Made by a program: the position numbers and the translations under genes. Shown in pieces: positions 45,801-52,767 of a DNA stretch of 64,000 bases (position 1 is its first letter; each line of letters starts with the position of its first letter). Under the pieces are notes generated by a model. That model had not been told where the DNA came from, did no database searches, and saw nothing but the letters and a program-made list of their open reading frames with translations. The DNA is from Treponema bryantii. GTDB taxonomy: Bacteria > Spirochaetota > Spirochaetia > Treponematales > Treponemataceae. The DNA lies in the NCBI RefSeq assembly GCF_900111035.1, contig NZ_FOFU01000004.1, forward strand, positions 1 through 64,000, given 5' to 3'.

Positions 45801-46359
45801 CACTTGTAATAAACTTACCATCTTTATAAGCCAGATGTTCAACAGCTCCACCAGCAGAAACTGCAAAAACCGGATTGATTTTATAAGAGAAGGCAATGGA
45901 ACCAGTAACGCTAAGTCCATTTACAGTTGTTTTTGAACCAGAAGAGCCCTGTCCGTTATCGTATGTAGAGTTGTAATATCCGACACCGGCATTTATATCC
46001 ATACCGATTCGGTCAGTTATCGGTAAATGATATCCGACACCTACCTTACCACCGATTACAGAAATATCACCAATATCCTCTTTTGTATTAAAACGATACT
46101 GCTTATAATCACCTTCTGCAAAAACATTAAAGAACTCAACAGGCCTGTATGTAAGTGCAACTCCACCACCAAAGCCGGTTGCAAGACTTTCATCAAATTT
46201 TATAATAGGGAAGGAGATGTGTGGGAATACGCTCAAGATGAATTCCCCACCCTCAGGAACTACAGGCGCAGTACAGAGAATAGCAGCAGCAGAACCTATC
46301 ACTGCCTTTTTAGAAAATCGTTTTACCTTTCTTATTTTTTTAGATTGTTTTCCCGACAC
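42826..46359 (-). CDS. Barrel-transglutaminase-TPR envelope protein
   Basis: 1177 residues in four parts. (1) Unusual N-terminus: a long basic stretch then AVIGSAAAILCTAPVV, followed by a region of about 50-200 with alternating strands (GKVGVGYHLPITDRIGMDINAGVGYYN) like an outer-membrane barrel. (2) A transglutaminase-like core with the nucleophile C419 in RGGDCDDL, H445 in VPGHIFMAF and E481 in WVPLE. (3) TPR repeats at about 570-680 (YNDLGVLYARYGLFELAEQQF, AYLNTANLYFSIKDYERAQNWY). (4) A Glu/Val/Thr-rich tail of about 400 residues ending in a membrane segment and KKRKEK. Transglutaminase folds may be proteases, cross-linkers or peptidoglycan-associated scaffolds. It lies 15 bases after the pseudo-enzyme gene and overlaps the giant gene by 4 bases. 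Confidence 0.82.
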   Translation of the reverse strand: MSGKQSKKIRKVKRFSKKAVIGSAAAILCTAPVVPEGGEFILSVFPHISFPIIKFDESLATGFGGGVALTYRPVEFFNVFAEGDYKQYRFNTKEDIGDISVIGGKVGVGYHLPITDRIGMDINAGVGYYNSTYDNGQGSSGSKTTVNGLSVTGSIAFSYKINPVFAVSAGGAVEHLAYKDGKFITSADVNPALSINLTKAFSNKANVSFDSANLKPVFPVFYSWYNDNPFGTIEISNHEDAAITDVQVSFYHPEYMGQPKNCGGTKILYRGETLTVDLKAFFNEQMLNLNEKNDSLTTITVEYKYLGSKRSATFPLIVPVYGRNNMSWEDDRCASAFVSSKDPAAMWFAKYVVSTIRDNVRNGLPTNIQYAMGIFEALDQFGINYVKDPTSAFEDNVGTASIDFLQFPYQTLMYRGGDCDDLSILVCSLFESIGIKTAFITVPGHIFMAFDSGFTVEQAKEYFINLDEFIVDGDNVWVPLEITLTDEGFNKAWHKGAWEWNVANRKGSAMLYKMEDSWKIYRPVNVPGATARFTLPEEQYVAKLFSHSVDQFVMEQIAPRIAYYENRIAAAPSAQNYNDLGVLYARYGLFELAEQQFRVAREKKYLPAYLNTANLYFSIKDYERAQNWYNEVLSKDDSVILATLGLARCSYELGDYTSCDTYYEQVYNTNHDLAKKYSYLGAFEDTTGRSFSLADRLENTIWINSLENEKTVHGVQNVQNQVAVQTTDVILKTPASEQKSPDLEINKQVAVVVPAAAEEKSEKIEKEEEPLTGGDGDDDANGENSEDTSDKNVTEVVEDTVAEEAVNETYVGIASELEFSFLTIDDLVALAEEKLEQPVQLEKTEFVEPAEVEVAEKSEVVEKTEVAEPTESFELAEQTEIAEQSIITEESAPVELAENSEERIEQTAEEETLVPQPETTAVAEIEEPVTDSEIIVAEPVEASVTSLITDVPLRAVPRFTTQPSEEWAPKEAYEVESIPGMKSFEEEMGVYQNEKAFLYKDEYDFAVNPGEKVEDKKDTEIAQNTVLEVNPFTSFLSEKEAAKVEAITKFKLENITEKVSEKITETVSDSVPETLPQVLSETVAQTVSETITESISENTAETVTNTTITSVEQIPVPEVIPEAEIATSEETAVAVPVVTETTVNEPNNKSKIPVIAATAGIAAAIAALFIAKKRKEK

Positions 46360-46374
46360 TTTTTAAACTCTCTC

Positions 46375-48312
46375 TTATTCATTCTTCAGCTCACTCTGGA
46401 TTCGATTAAGGTTAGACAAAGCTGTTTTATTCTCCGGATCAAGCTCAAGTACTTTCTGATACCAAGACATTGCCTCTTTATAATTTTTCTGCATAGAAGC
46501 AATGTTACCAAGATTATTCATAGCAGGGATTGATCCCATTTTTGCCGAAAGCTGATAAACAGGAATTGCGCTGGAATACATTCCGGCACGAACATAGAGC
46601 AAACCAAGCTGATTATAAAGGGGTGCCGAAGCACCTTCCTTTAAGATTCTGTTTTGTACAGCTGCAATCTGAGGGCCAAACTCTGCAGTAATATAACGAG
46701 AAATATCAGTTTCTACGATTTCTGATATTTTCTTTTCCGATGTATTAAGAGCAACATTTTCGCCACTAGAGAAACTTGCCGGCGGATAATAAGTCCATGC
46801 CGAAGAAATATCAACATAAGAATAATCTTCTTCTGCTTCTGTAACAGCCATAAATTCTTCAACAGCTTTGTACCAGCTGTTTATAAAACCTTCACCAAAT
46901 ACTTTCATTGAAAGAGGCAGCCAGACATTACCATCATCAAGAACAAGAACGCGATCCGAACCATCAAAGAAGTTATCTATATGATTTTCAGAAATCTCAG
47001 TATTAAAAAGAACAATAAAATCATCAGCAGTTGCAATAAAACCAGTCTGAATACCAACTGACTGAAGAAGTGATATCAACAGGATTCCTACCTCATCTTT
47101 ATCACCAGCTTTATAAAGCATTGTCTGATACGGATACTGGATATAATCAAGAGTTTCAAGATTAAGATGATAAGTATCATAAGGTGAAGAAGAATCTTCC
47201 TCGTATTTTATTCCAGCCTGACGCATACCTTCAAAAAGATACATTGCAAACTGCATATTACGATTAAGACCCGAACGAAGATATCGGCGGGCAACTCCAA
47301 CAAGAGACTTTGAAAACTCCATTACTTCTGGAGAAGATGCAGAAACATAACTTGCAAGTACAGCAGGGTCCACCCATCTTGTCTGATTACGATTATAAAT
47401 TGGAATAATTATCTGAGAAACAGCAGTTCTTTTCTGACCAAGAAGTTCATAATCAATTTTTACTTCAGCTGGAATCTGTCCGTTTTCTGTAAACTGCAAG
47501 ATAGAACTTGAAAAATCAGCAATCAGCGGGATAACTTCTGTCTTATGCTTGCGCAATACTGAAATTGAGCCACACTCAATATCTGAAGCAGTATAGCCCT
47601 CTGCTCGAATATATACATGTACATTTCTGATTTCAGCAGTTTCATCATTTGAAATATAAATATTACCAAAACTGTTTTCTTTATAAATTGAAGCAATCAA
47701 AGGGAAAACACTGTCGTCACATTCTGCAGTTGCACTTACACTACCCGTTGATTTTTTTGTGTCATATCGATAAGTTACAGACACTCCACCAGATACACCT
47801 TGTAAAAGTGGATTTCTGGCCCAGCTGTCATACTGAATATCCATCCAGGACGCAGAAAGACCAACAGAAAATGACGGATTAATTCTGAATGCAAAAGATG
47901 CATCTGCCCTATACCACGGCTGATAATGAATCGCAGAGCCTGAAAGAGCCAGACTCGGTCCACCAGAAACACCTGCAGAAAAAGAAATTCGTGAAAAAGG
48001 ATAAAGAGTTACACCAACCTTTAAGCCGACAGGAACAAAGAAAACATTTTTTGCTTCTGATTCACGAAGCTTTGAAGATGACATTTTAGGAACTGCGTAA
48101 AAACCTGCTGTTGTTCCAACATTCAATGTATCCCATAAAGCAACACCAGTATCCAGCATACCACCAAAACCAAGCGAATCATATTTTTCCGATCCTCCAG
48201 TTAGAAAAGGAAAAAGCAGCTCTGGTGTACCTGAAAAAACTAATTCAATTGCATTTACAGGCAATAATAGCAAAAATGATAATGTAATGGAAAAAAAGAC
48301 TTTTTTTATCAA
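46375..48312 (-). CDS. Paralogue: barrel-pseudo-transglutaminase-TPR protein
   Basis: 645 residues from a TTG start with GGAG 10 bases upstream. This start is supported by the promoter at 48334-48362, which lies inside the longer reading frame beginning at 48381. The signal peptide IKKVFFSITLSFLLLLPVNA follows. The layout copies the next gene: barrel-like region, domain with FGNIYISNDETAEIRNVHVYI-type strands, transglutaminase core, and TPR repeats (LYNQLGLLYVRAGMYSSAIPVY). The catalytic residues are lost: AGDKDEV replaces GGDCDDL (Cys to Lys), ATADDF replaces VPGHIF (His to Asp), and WLPLS replaces WVPLE (Glu to Ser). It is therefore probably a non-catalytic partner. Unlike its paralogue it has no acidic tail and no C-terminal membrane segment. 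First gene of the operon. Confidence 0.8.
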   Translation of the reverse strand: MIKKVFFSITLSFLLLLPVNAIELVFSGTPELLFPFLTGGSEKYDSLGFGGMLDTGVALWDTLNVGTTAGFYAVPKMSSSKLRESEAKNVFFVPVGLKVGVTLYPFSRISFSAGVSGGPSLALSGSAIHYQPWYRADASFAFRINPSFSVGLSASWMDIQYDSWARNPLLQGVSGGVSVTYRYDTKKSTGSVSATAECDDSVFPLIASIYKENSFGNIYISNDETAEIRNVHVYIRAEGYTASDIECGSISVLRKHKTEVIPLIADFSSSILQFTENGQIPAEVKIDYELLGQKRTAVSQIIIPIYNRNQTRWVDPAVLASYVSASSPEVMEFSKSLVGVARRYLRSGLNRNMQFAMYLFEGMRQAGIKYEEDSSSPYDTYHLNLETLDYIQYPYQTMLYKAGDKDEVGILLISLLQSVGIQTGFIATADDFIVLFNTEISENHIDNFFDGSDRVLVLDDGNVWLPLSMKVFGEGFINSWYKAVEEFMAVTEAEEDYSYVDISSAWTYYPPASFSSGENVALNTSEKKISEIVETDISRYITAEFGPQIAAVQNRILKEGASAPLYNQLGLLYVRAGMYSSAIPVYQLSAKMGSIPAMNNLGNIASMQKNYKEAMSWYQKVLELDPENKTALSNLNRIQSELKNE

Positions 48313-48333
48313 TTTTAAACTTCTCCAAAGCAA

Positions 48334-48362
48334 ATTATAACAAATAAAAGAATCTTTTACAA
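48334..48362 (-). promoter_or_regulatory. Promoter of the giant-protein operon
   Basis: On the minus strand TTGTAA (48357-48362), 17 bases, TATAAT (48334-48339). The predicted transcript starts near 48327, ahead of GGAG and the TTG start. Same layout as the promoter at 56372-56400. Confidence 0.75.
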
Positions 48363-48431
48363 GTAATATAGAAGAAAACAATTATTTTTGATTTTATAAA
48401 AAAAATAATGCTGTTTAGTAGATAAAGATTA

Positions 48432-48461
48432 TTGAACAAGGTACTGTAAATTTATTATAGT
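48432..48461 (+). promoter_or_regulatory. Possible promoter of the following lipoprotein gene
   Basis: TTGAAC (48432-48437), 18 bases, TATAGT (48456-48461). A second AT-rich candidate lies nearer the gene. The region between the divergent genes is very AT-rich, so this is tentative. Confidence 0.35.
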
Positions 48462-48533
48462 TTTGTAACATCTTAAAATATATAACTGTTTATTATATAA
48501 ATTACATTAATAAACATGTATGGAGTTCACAAA

Positions 48534-49340
48534 ATGAAAAAAACTTTATTAACAGCAGGCTGTCTGATTGCTTTTGCTTCAATTCTGACTTCCTGTGGAA
48601 CAACAAAACAGGTACAGTCTGCACCAGATGCGTATATTACAGATGATGAGGTTACTGATACAAATACAGATAGTACAGTTTCAACAGAAGAAAATTCTGA
48701 AGAAGAAATCGTTGCCATGAGAAAGAAAAAAAGTGCCTTAGAAAGCTTCTTTACTTTTGGAAATGGTGATGAATATATAAAATTTGATGAAACAACTGTA
48801 TTCACAAAAGAAATAACCGGTATAAAAGAAAAGAATGCCACAACAGTAATCAGATATGATAATCTTATGGCTGGATTTGGAAGCTATAATTCTGCAGCAT
48901 ATTATTACCTTCAGTTCGATAAAGACAATCGTGCTATCCTTGCAAAGAATGCAGAAGCATATTTTTCTGATTTCGAAAATAAAAGACTTCAGAGAAAAGG
49001 CCGCCATACAGACAGAGCTTATGGAAAAATTCGCTATCAGTTAAACTGGGGTACTATCAGCAGTTCAACTCCAAACAATGGTATTGGAGATGGTTACTGC
49101 GGTTATGAATTTGTAAAGGGTGCGCCATATTTTACTATCAGTAATTATGAATTCAAAAATGAATATTATGAAAGAGCAGGAGATGCAACTACAAGATACT
49201 CTCCTTCAGTAAAATATTACTTTACCCGTGCTCAGCTTAAGCAGCTGTTAAATTTACTTTCTGAAGAAAACATTACTCAAACTATCAAAGAGAATAACTT
49301 AAATTATATTTCTAATCCTTCTTCAGCTGACACTTATTAA
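48534..49340 (+). CDS. Lipoprotein of unknown function
   Basis: The likely start is ATG 48534 with GGAG about 9 bases upstream; an in-frame ATG at 48516 would add six residues before the signal. 268 residues with lipoprotein signal KKTLLTAGCLIAFASILTSC. After a Thr/Asp/Glu-rich linker with a basic MRKKKSALESF joint, the mature domain (about 75-265) has a mixed alpha/beta look with many Tyr and Asn residues (YNSAAYYYLQFDKDNRAIL, NWGTISSSTPNNGIGDGYCGYEF). I do not recognise the family. It is divergent from the giant operon and followed by a strong terminator, then two tRNA genes on the other strand. Confidence 0.7.
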   Translation: MKKTLLTAGCLIAFASILTSCGTTKQVQSAPDAYITDDEVTDTNTDSTVSTEENSEEEIVAMRKKKSALESFFTFGNGDEYIKFDETTVFTKEITGIKEKNATTVIRYDNLMAGFGSYNSAAYYYLQFDKDNRAILAKNAEAYFSDFENKRLQRKGRHTDRAYGKIRYQLNWGTISSSTPNNGIGDGYCGYEFVKGAPYFTISNYEFKNEYYERAGDATTRYSPSVKYYFTRAQLKQLLNLLSEENITQTIKENNLNYISNPSSADTY

Positions 49341-49354
49341 TATTCAATAAGAAT

Positions 49355-49385
49355 AAAAAAAAGACTCGCAAATGCGAGTCTTTTT
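49355..49385. terminator. Bidirectional terminator between lipoprotein and tRNA-Glu
   Basis: GACTCGCA and TGCGAGTC form a tight stem flanked by A- and T-runs, so it works for the lipoprotein gene on the plus strand and for tRNA-Glu on the minus strand. Confidence 0.85.
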
Positions 49386-49395
49386 ACTTATGAGA

Positions 49396-49468
49396 CGGTT
49401 CCTGCGGGAATCGAACCCGCCTTTCAGCCTTGAGAGGGCCGCGAACTAAACCGATATTCGAAGGAACC
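49396..49468 (-). tRNA. tRNA-Glu, anticodon CTC
   Basis: 73 bases without encoded CCA. Acceptor stem GGTTCCT/AGGAACC with discriminator G. D-arm GAAT/GTTC. Anticodon stem CGGCC/GGCTG with loop CTCTCAA, anticodon CTC. T-arm GCGGG-TTCGATT-CCCGC. All stems pair (with G-T pairs in the D-arm and the anticodon stem). Confidence 0.93.
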
Positions 49469-49486
49469 AATTGAACTCTATGTGCT

Positions 49487-49500
49487 ATTCCCGCAGGAAC
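49487..49500 (+). repeat. Inverted copy of the tRNA-Glu 3' end
   Basis: ATTCCCGCAGGAAC is a perfect 14-base inverted copy of 49398-49411, the T-arm and acceptor end of tRNA-Glu. It lies 18 bases upstream of the tRNA 5' end. Confidence 0.75.
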
Positions 49501-49507
49501 AATACAC

Positions 49508-49538
49508 AAAAAAAACTGAACCATTCCTGATTCAGTTT
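49508..49538 (-). terminator. Terminator of tRNA-Gln
   Basis: AAACTGAA (49513-49520) and TTCAGTTT (49531-49538) with a T-run on the minus strand, directly after the tRNA-Gln gene. Confidence 0.75.
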
Positions 49539-49543
49539 TATAG

Positions 49544-49614
49544 TTCCCCAAGGAGGATTCGAACCCCCACAGTCAGAACCAGAATCTGAAGTGCTACCAT
49601 TACACAATCGGGGA
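49544..49614 (-). tRNA. tRNA-Gln, anticodon CTG
   Basis: 71 bases without encoded CCA. Acceptor TCCCCGA/TTGGGGA with discriminator A. D-stem GTG/CAC. Anticodon stem TCAGA/TCTGA with loop TTCTGGT, anticodon CTG. T-arm GGGGG-TTCGAAT-CCTCC. Confidence 0.92.
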
Positions 49615-49631
49615 ATAAATAAGTGAGTATT

Positions 49632-49660
49632 AATATAATGATTAACACTCACATTGTCAA
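49632..49660 (-). promoter_or_regulatory. Promoter of tRNA-Gln with overlapping dyad
   Basis: TTGACA (49655-49660), 17 bases, TATATT (49632-49637) on the minus strand. The dyad GTGAGTATTAAT (49623-49634)/ATTAACACTCAC (49641-49652), 11 of 12 matching, overlaps the -10 box and spacer and could bind a regulator. Confidence 0.65.
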
Positions 49661-49680
49661 CAGGCTAATGCCTATTTTTA

Positions 49681-50103
49681 TTATTTTTTTGTTGTTTTTT
49701 TAGCCGCCGGCTTTTTAGCAGCAGACTTCTTATCAACTGATTTGTTTACAGCTTTTGATGTTGGCTTCTTAGAAACTTTAGGAGCCTTTGGAACTGTTGT
49801 ATCTACAACAGAGTTGTCATCACTTGCAAACTCAGAGCGAATGTATTTATCTGCTTTCCAGTCGTTAATCCATGTGTTTCCATCAAGGCAGTAACGAAAC
49901 TGATATTCTTTATTTGTTTCGAGCTGCTTTTTTACTGAAAAAGAACCTGTCGGATCTTTTTTCATAGGAATTGAAGTAGGATCCCAACTGTTAAAATCGC
50001 CTGCGAGAAACACTTTTGTTGCTCCGGCTGCAGCTTCTGGATTCACTGTAAATACAACTGTACACTTTTTTCCATCACTAGAAAATGTTTTCTTTAATGA
50101 CAT
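49681..50103 (-). CDS. CBM48/AMPK-beta-like glycogen-binding protein
   Basis: 140 residues. The first 95 form an early-set (E-set) carbohydrate-binding domain of the isoamylase/AMPK-beta type: VFLAGDFNSWDPTSIPMKKD, then YQFRYCLDGNTWINDWKADKY. Related domains bind glycogen or starch-like alpha-glucans; here it stands alone with no catalytic part. The last 45 residues are Lys, Ala, Ser and Pro-rich (KSAAKKPAAKKTTKK), like histone H1-type tails, and would bind nucleic acid or other polyanions. No signal peptide, so cytosolic. Shine-Dalgarno GGAG before ATG. Whether it targets glycogen granules is inference. It is on the same strand as dacA-aroC, 36 bases after dacA. Confidence 0.8.
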   Translation of the reverse strand: MSLKKTFSSDGKKCTVVFTVNPEAAAGATKVFLAGDFNSWDPTSIPMKKDPTGSFSVKKQLETNKEYQFRYCLDGNTWINDWKADKYIRSEFASDDNSVVDTTVPKAPKVSKKPTSKAVNKSVDKKSAAKKPAAKKTTKK

Positions 50104-50139
50104 AAATATCTCCTGCGTGCGATTGTTAACAACCGTACT

Positions 50140-51582
50140 TTAATTAACTTTAATTTTAATCTTATATCTGCTTAAAATCAAGTCTGACGCAGCGAGTAAA
50201 ACGTTTCCCTTTTTTAGATTTCTATCTGCCAGAAGCGGAATCTCTTTTAATATATAATCACCTGCAGAAATCACAATAGAACCATATTGATTTCCCTGCA
50301 CTACCTCACCCCAGCAAAAATCAGGGAGCTTCACTTCTACTTTTACAGAATTCATATTCTCAGCCATAGAAGTCCCTGTTACATACGGAACAGTAAAGGT
50401 TGAATCAGAATATACAGGAACCAGTCGCAGCATTTTTTCTGATGAATTAAAACTTCGTACAAGATATGGATGAACCTTAAGCTCCACAGAATAATCTGCA
50501 AAATTGCGGAAGGCCCATTCCATCAACTCTGTGCCATCATGCACACGTCCAGCCTGACCTTCACGGGTATTCTTTCCAGGTCCACCCATTGTAACAGAAA
50601 GAAAACGGGTTTCATCACGCACAGCTGTGAGCGCAAGATTATAACCGCTTTCATCTATATAACCAGTCTTTAAACCGTCACAACCTTCAAGCTTTCCAAG
50701 AAGAGGATTTGTATTATCCTGAGTGATAGGCATTGTGATTTTCTGAGGAAGGCCCTGAGAAAAATCCTGTGCAGCTGGCTTATCACCAGGAGCAAGATTT
50801 CTTGCTTTCGGATAAGTAAAATCTAAAACGCTGTGAAAACGATGCAGCGACTGAGGATGACGGCGTAAATAAATTGCCGCAAATTCAGCCATTTCCCGTG
50901 CCGTAGTCTGATTCTTTTCACTGTACCCAGAGCTTTCTACAAAGTGAGTATTTTCAAGTCCGAGATCCTGAGCCACAAGATTCATACGTTCAACAAATTC
51001 TTCCATTGAGTCGCAAACAGTATAAGCCAGAGCATAAGCCGCATCATTACCAGAACAGATTGAAAGCCCAAGCAAAAGTTCTTCCATAGTTACACGCTGA
51101 TCTTTTCCAAGAAACATAAGTGAACTGTGAGGTGGCATATTGCAGGCCCAGCTTTCAGGAGGAAGTGGAATTACCTGATTATAAGAAAAACGTCCACTGG
51201 CAATTTCTTCTTCTACAACATACATAGAAAAAAGTTTTGTCATTGATGCAGGAGGAATGATTGCATCGGCATTTTTTTCATATAAAATATTTCCATTTGA
51301 AACATCAATTAAGATAGCTGATTTAGCCCAGATGTCCAGCTGAGGCTCTCCAATGTTATATGGAAGTTTTTTTAAAACCTGATATTCTGAAGGATATTTT
51401 TCAATAAGAAGCTGCGACAGAGATTCGGCCTGCTCTGCAGATAGTTCAATTGGCTGAACAGTCTTTTTAAAACTGATTGCTCTGCTTAATGTAAAAGCAC
51501 AAAAACAAAAAATAAGTAAAACTGCTGCAGCAACTAAGGCATGCCACAGACGGAAGCGTTTTGAATCTTTATTATCTGACAT
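50140..51582 (-). CDS. dacA: D-alanyl-D-alanine carboxypeptidase (PBP5 family)
   Basis: 480 residues, membrane-anchored at the N-terminus (about 14-35). Penicillin-binding fold with the three motifs SMTK (S113-K116), SGN (177-179) and KTG in GLKTGYIDESGYN, which place it in the DacA group of low-molecular-mass PBPs. It trims the terminal D-Ala from pentapeptides in the periplasmic cell wall. The C-terminal part (about 370-480) is beta-rich, like the stalk domain, but I see no amphipathic C-terminal anchor; the N-terminal helix may serve instead. It starts 9 bases after aroC and probably shares its transcript. Confidence 0.92.
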   Translation of the reverse strand: MSDNKDSKRFRLWHALVAAAVLLIFCFCAFTLSRAISFKKTVQPIELSAEQAESLSQLLIEKYPSEYQVLKKLPYNIGEPQLDIWAKSAILIDVSNGNILYEKNADAIIPPASMTKLFSMYVVEEEIASGRFSYNQVIPLPPESWACNMPPHSSLMFLGKDQRVTMEELLLGLSICSGNDAAYALAYTVCDSMEEFVERMNLVAQDLGLENTHFVESSGYSEKNQTTAREMAEFAAIYLRRHPQSLHRFHSVLDFTYPKARNLAPGDKPAAQDFSQGLPQKITMPITQDNTNPLLGKLEGCDGLKTGYIDESGYNLALTAVRDETRFLSVTMGGPGKNTREGQAGRVHDGTELMEWAFRNFADYSVELKVHPYLVRSFNSSEKMLRLVPVYSDSTFTVPYVTGTSMAENMNSVKVEVKLPDFCWGEVVQGNQYGSIVISAGDYILKEIPLLADRNLKKGNVLLAASDLILSRYKIKIKVN

Positions 51583-51591
51583 ATACTCTCT

Positions 51592-52707
51592 CTAGTGTAT
51601 ATTTCTTAAAAGGAAGTCTGCAAGTACAAGGGCTGTCATAGCTTCTACAACAGGAACAATGCGTGGACACAGACAGATGTCGTGACGGCCCTTAATCTGG
51701 AGCTCGGTTGTTTCATACTGAGCTTTACCGTCCTCGCCAAAATCCCCAGTGCGGCGAACCGTCTGCTGCGGCTTAAAAATACTCGGCACAGGCTTTACGG
51801 CAACGCGGAAAATAATATCCGCCCCAGTACTCAATCCGCCCAAAACACCGCCGGCGTGGTTCGAGTCAAAAACAGGCTGACCATTCTCGGCATGCATACA
51901 GTCATTGTTTGTGCTGCCGAAAGAATCTGCAGCTGCAAAACCATCGCCAATTTCAAAGCCCTTAACCGCGCCAATGCTAAGCATAGCCTTTGCAAGATTT
52001 GCATCCAGTTTATCAAAAGCAGGCTCGCCAAGACCAACCGGACACCCCTGAACGATACATTCGATAATACCACCAGCACTGTCTCCGGCAGCTCGGAGTT
52101 CTTCGATTTTTGCGTTCATTTTTTCTGCTGCTTCGTTGTCCGGAGCACGCAAAGCATTCTGCTCTATCTGTGAAAGGTCGCGCTTTTCTGCTGAAATACC
52201 AGCCGCGCGGATTGTATATGCAGTAATCTTAATTCCATGCTGTGCCAGAAGCTGAGCAGCCACTGCCCCACCGGCAACACGCGCAAGAGTTTCCCGTCCG
52301 CTCGAACGTCCACCGCCGCGATAATCCCGACATCCGCCATATTTCACATCATAAGTATAGTCAGCATGGCCGGGGCGGAACGTCAAATCCAGATTTCCGT
52401 AATCTTTTGAATGCTGCGAAGTATTGCGAACCTCCAGCGCAATCGGGGTACCGGTTGTACGGCCTTCAAAAACTCCCGAAAGAATCTCTACTGCATCAGC
52501 CTCAGTTCTTGCTGTAACAGAAGCATTCAGTTTTCCATCTGGAGAAACACCCGGACGGCGTCTGTTCAATGCTTTCTGAATCACCTCAGCTGATAATTCA
52601 ATTCCAGCAGGACAGCCATCAATAATACAGCCAAGAGCAACTCCATGGCTTTCACCAAAGGTTGTTACAGAGAAATTTGTTCCAAAAGTATTACCATTAT
52701 TTTTCAT
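51592..52707 (-). CDS. aroC: Chorismate synthase
   Basis: Last step of the shikimate pathway: 5-enolpyruvylshikimate 3-phosphate to chorismate, using reduced FMN. I chose the fourth Met of MMIMKNNGNTFG because the family begins just before GNTxGxxFxVTTFGESHG; the protein is then 371 residues. Signatures: GESHGVALGCIIDG, RPGHADYTYDVKYGGCRDYRGGGRSSGRET (in parts) and DLCLCPRIVPV near the end. The chosen ATG lies exactly 7 bases after TATAAT and has no Shine-Dalgarno, so the mRNA is probably leaderless. dacA follows 9 bases downstream. Confidence 0.97.
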   Translation of the reverse strand: MKNNGNTFGTNFSVTTFGESHGVALGCIIDGCPAGIELSAEVIQKALNRRRPGVSPDGKLNASVTARTEADAVEILSGVFEGRTTGTPIALEVRNTSQHSKDYGNLDLTFRPGHADYTYDVKYGGCRDYRGGGRSSGRETLARVAGGAVAAQLLAQHGIKITAYTIRAAGISAEKRDLSQIEQNALRAPDNEAAEKMNAKIEELRAAGDSAGGIIECIVQGCPVGLGEPAFDKLDANLAKAMLSIGAVKGFEIGDGFAAADSFGSTNNDCMHAENGQPVFDSNHAGGVLGGLSTGADIIFRVAVKPVPSIFKPQQTVRRTGDFGEDGKAQYETTELQIKGRHDICLCPRIVPVVEAMTALVLADFLLRNIH

Positions 52708-52714
52708 AATCATC

Positions 52715-52743
52715 ATTATAATAAAATTTGTAGTTAAAATGAA
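52715..52743 (-). promoter_or_regulatory. Leaderless-type promoter of aroC
   Basis: TTCATT (52738-52743), 17 bases, TATAAT (52715-52720) on the minus strand, then 7 bases to the ATG at 52707. It overlaps the divergent promoter of the neighbouring diguanylate cyclase gene. Confidence 0.6.
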
Positions 52744-52756
52744 GATAGTGTATAAT
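52728..52756 (+). promoter_or_regulatory. Promoter of diguanylate cyclase gene 1
   Basis: TTGTAG (52728-52733), 17 bases, TATAAT (52751-52756). The start codon is 11 bases past the -10 box, so the 5' leader would be only about 5 bases, with AAAGG at its very beginning. Confidence 0.65.
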
Positions 52757-52767
52757 AGATAAAAGGT

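Noticed and set aside
48313-48381. Upstream ATG start of the pseudo-transglutaminase gene
   Set aside because: It would place a clear promoter inside the gene and 23 residues before the signal peptide; the TTG with GGAG fits better.
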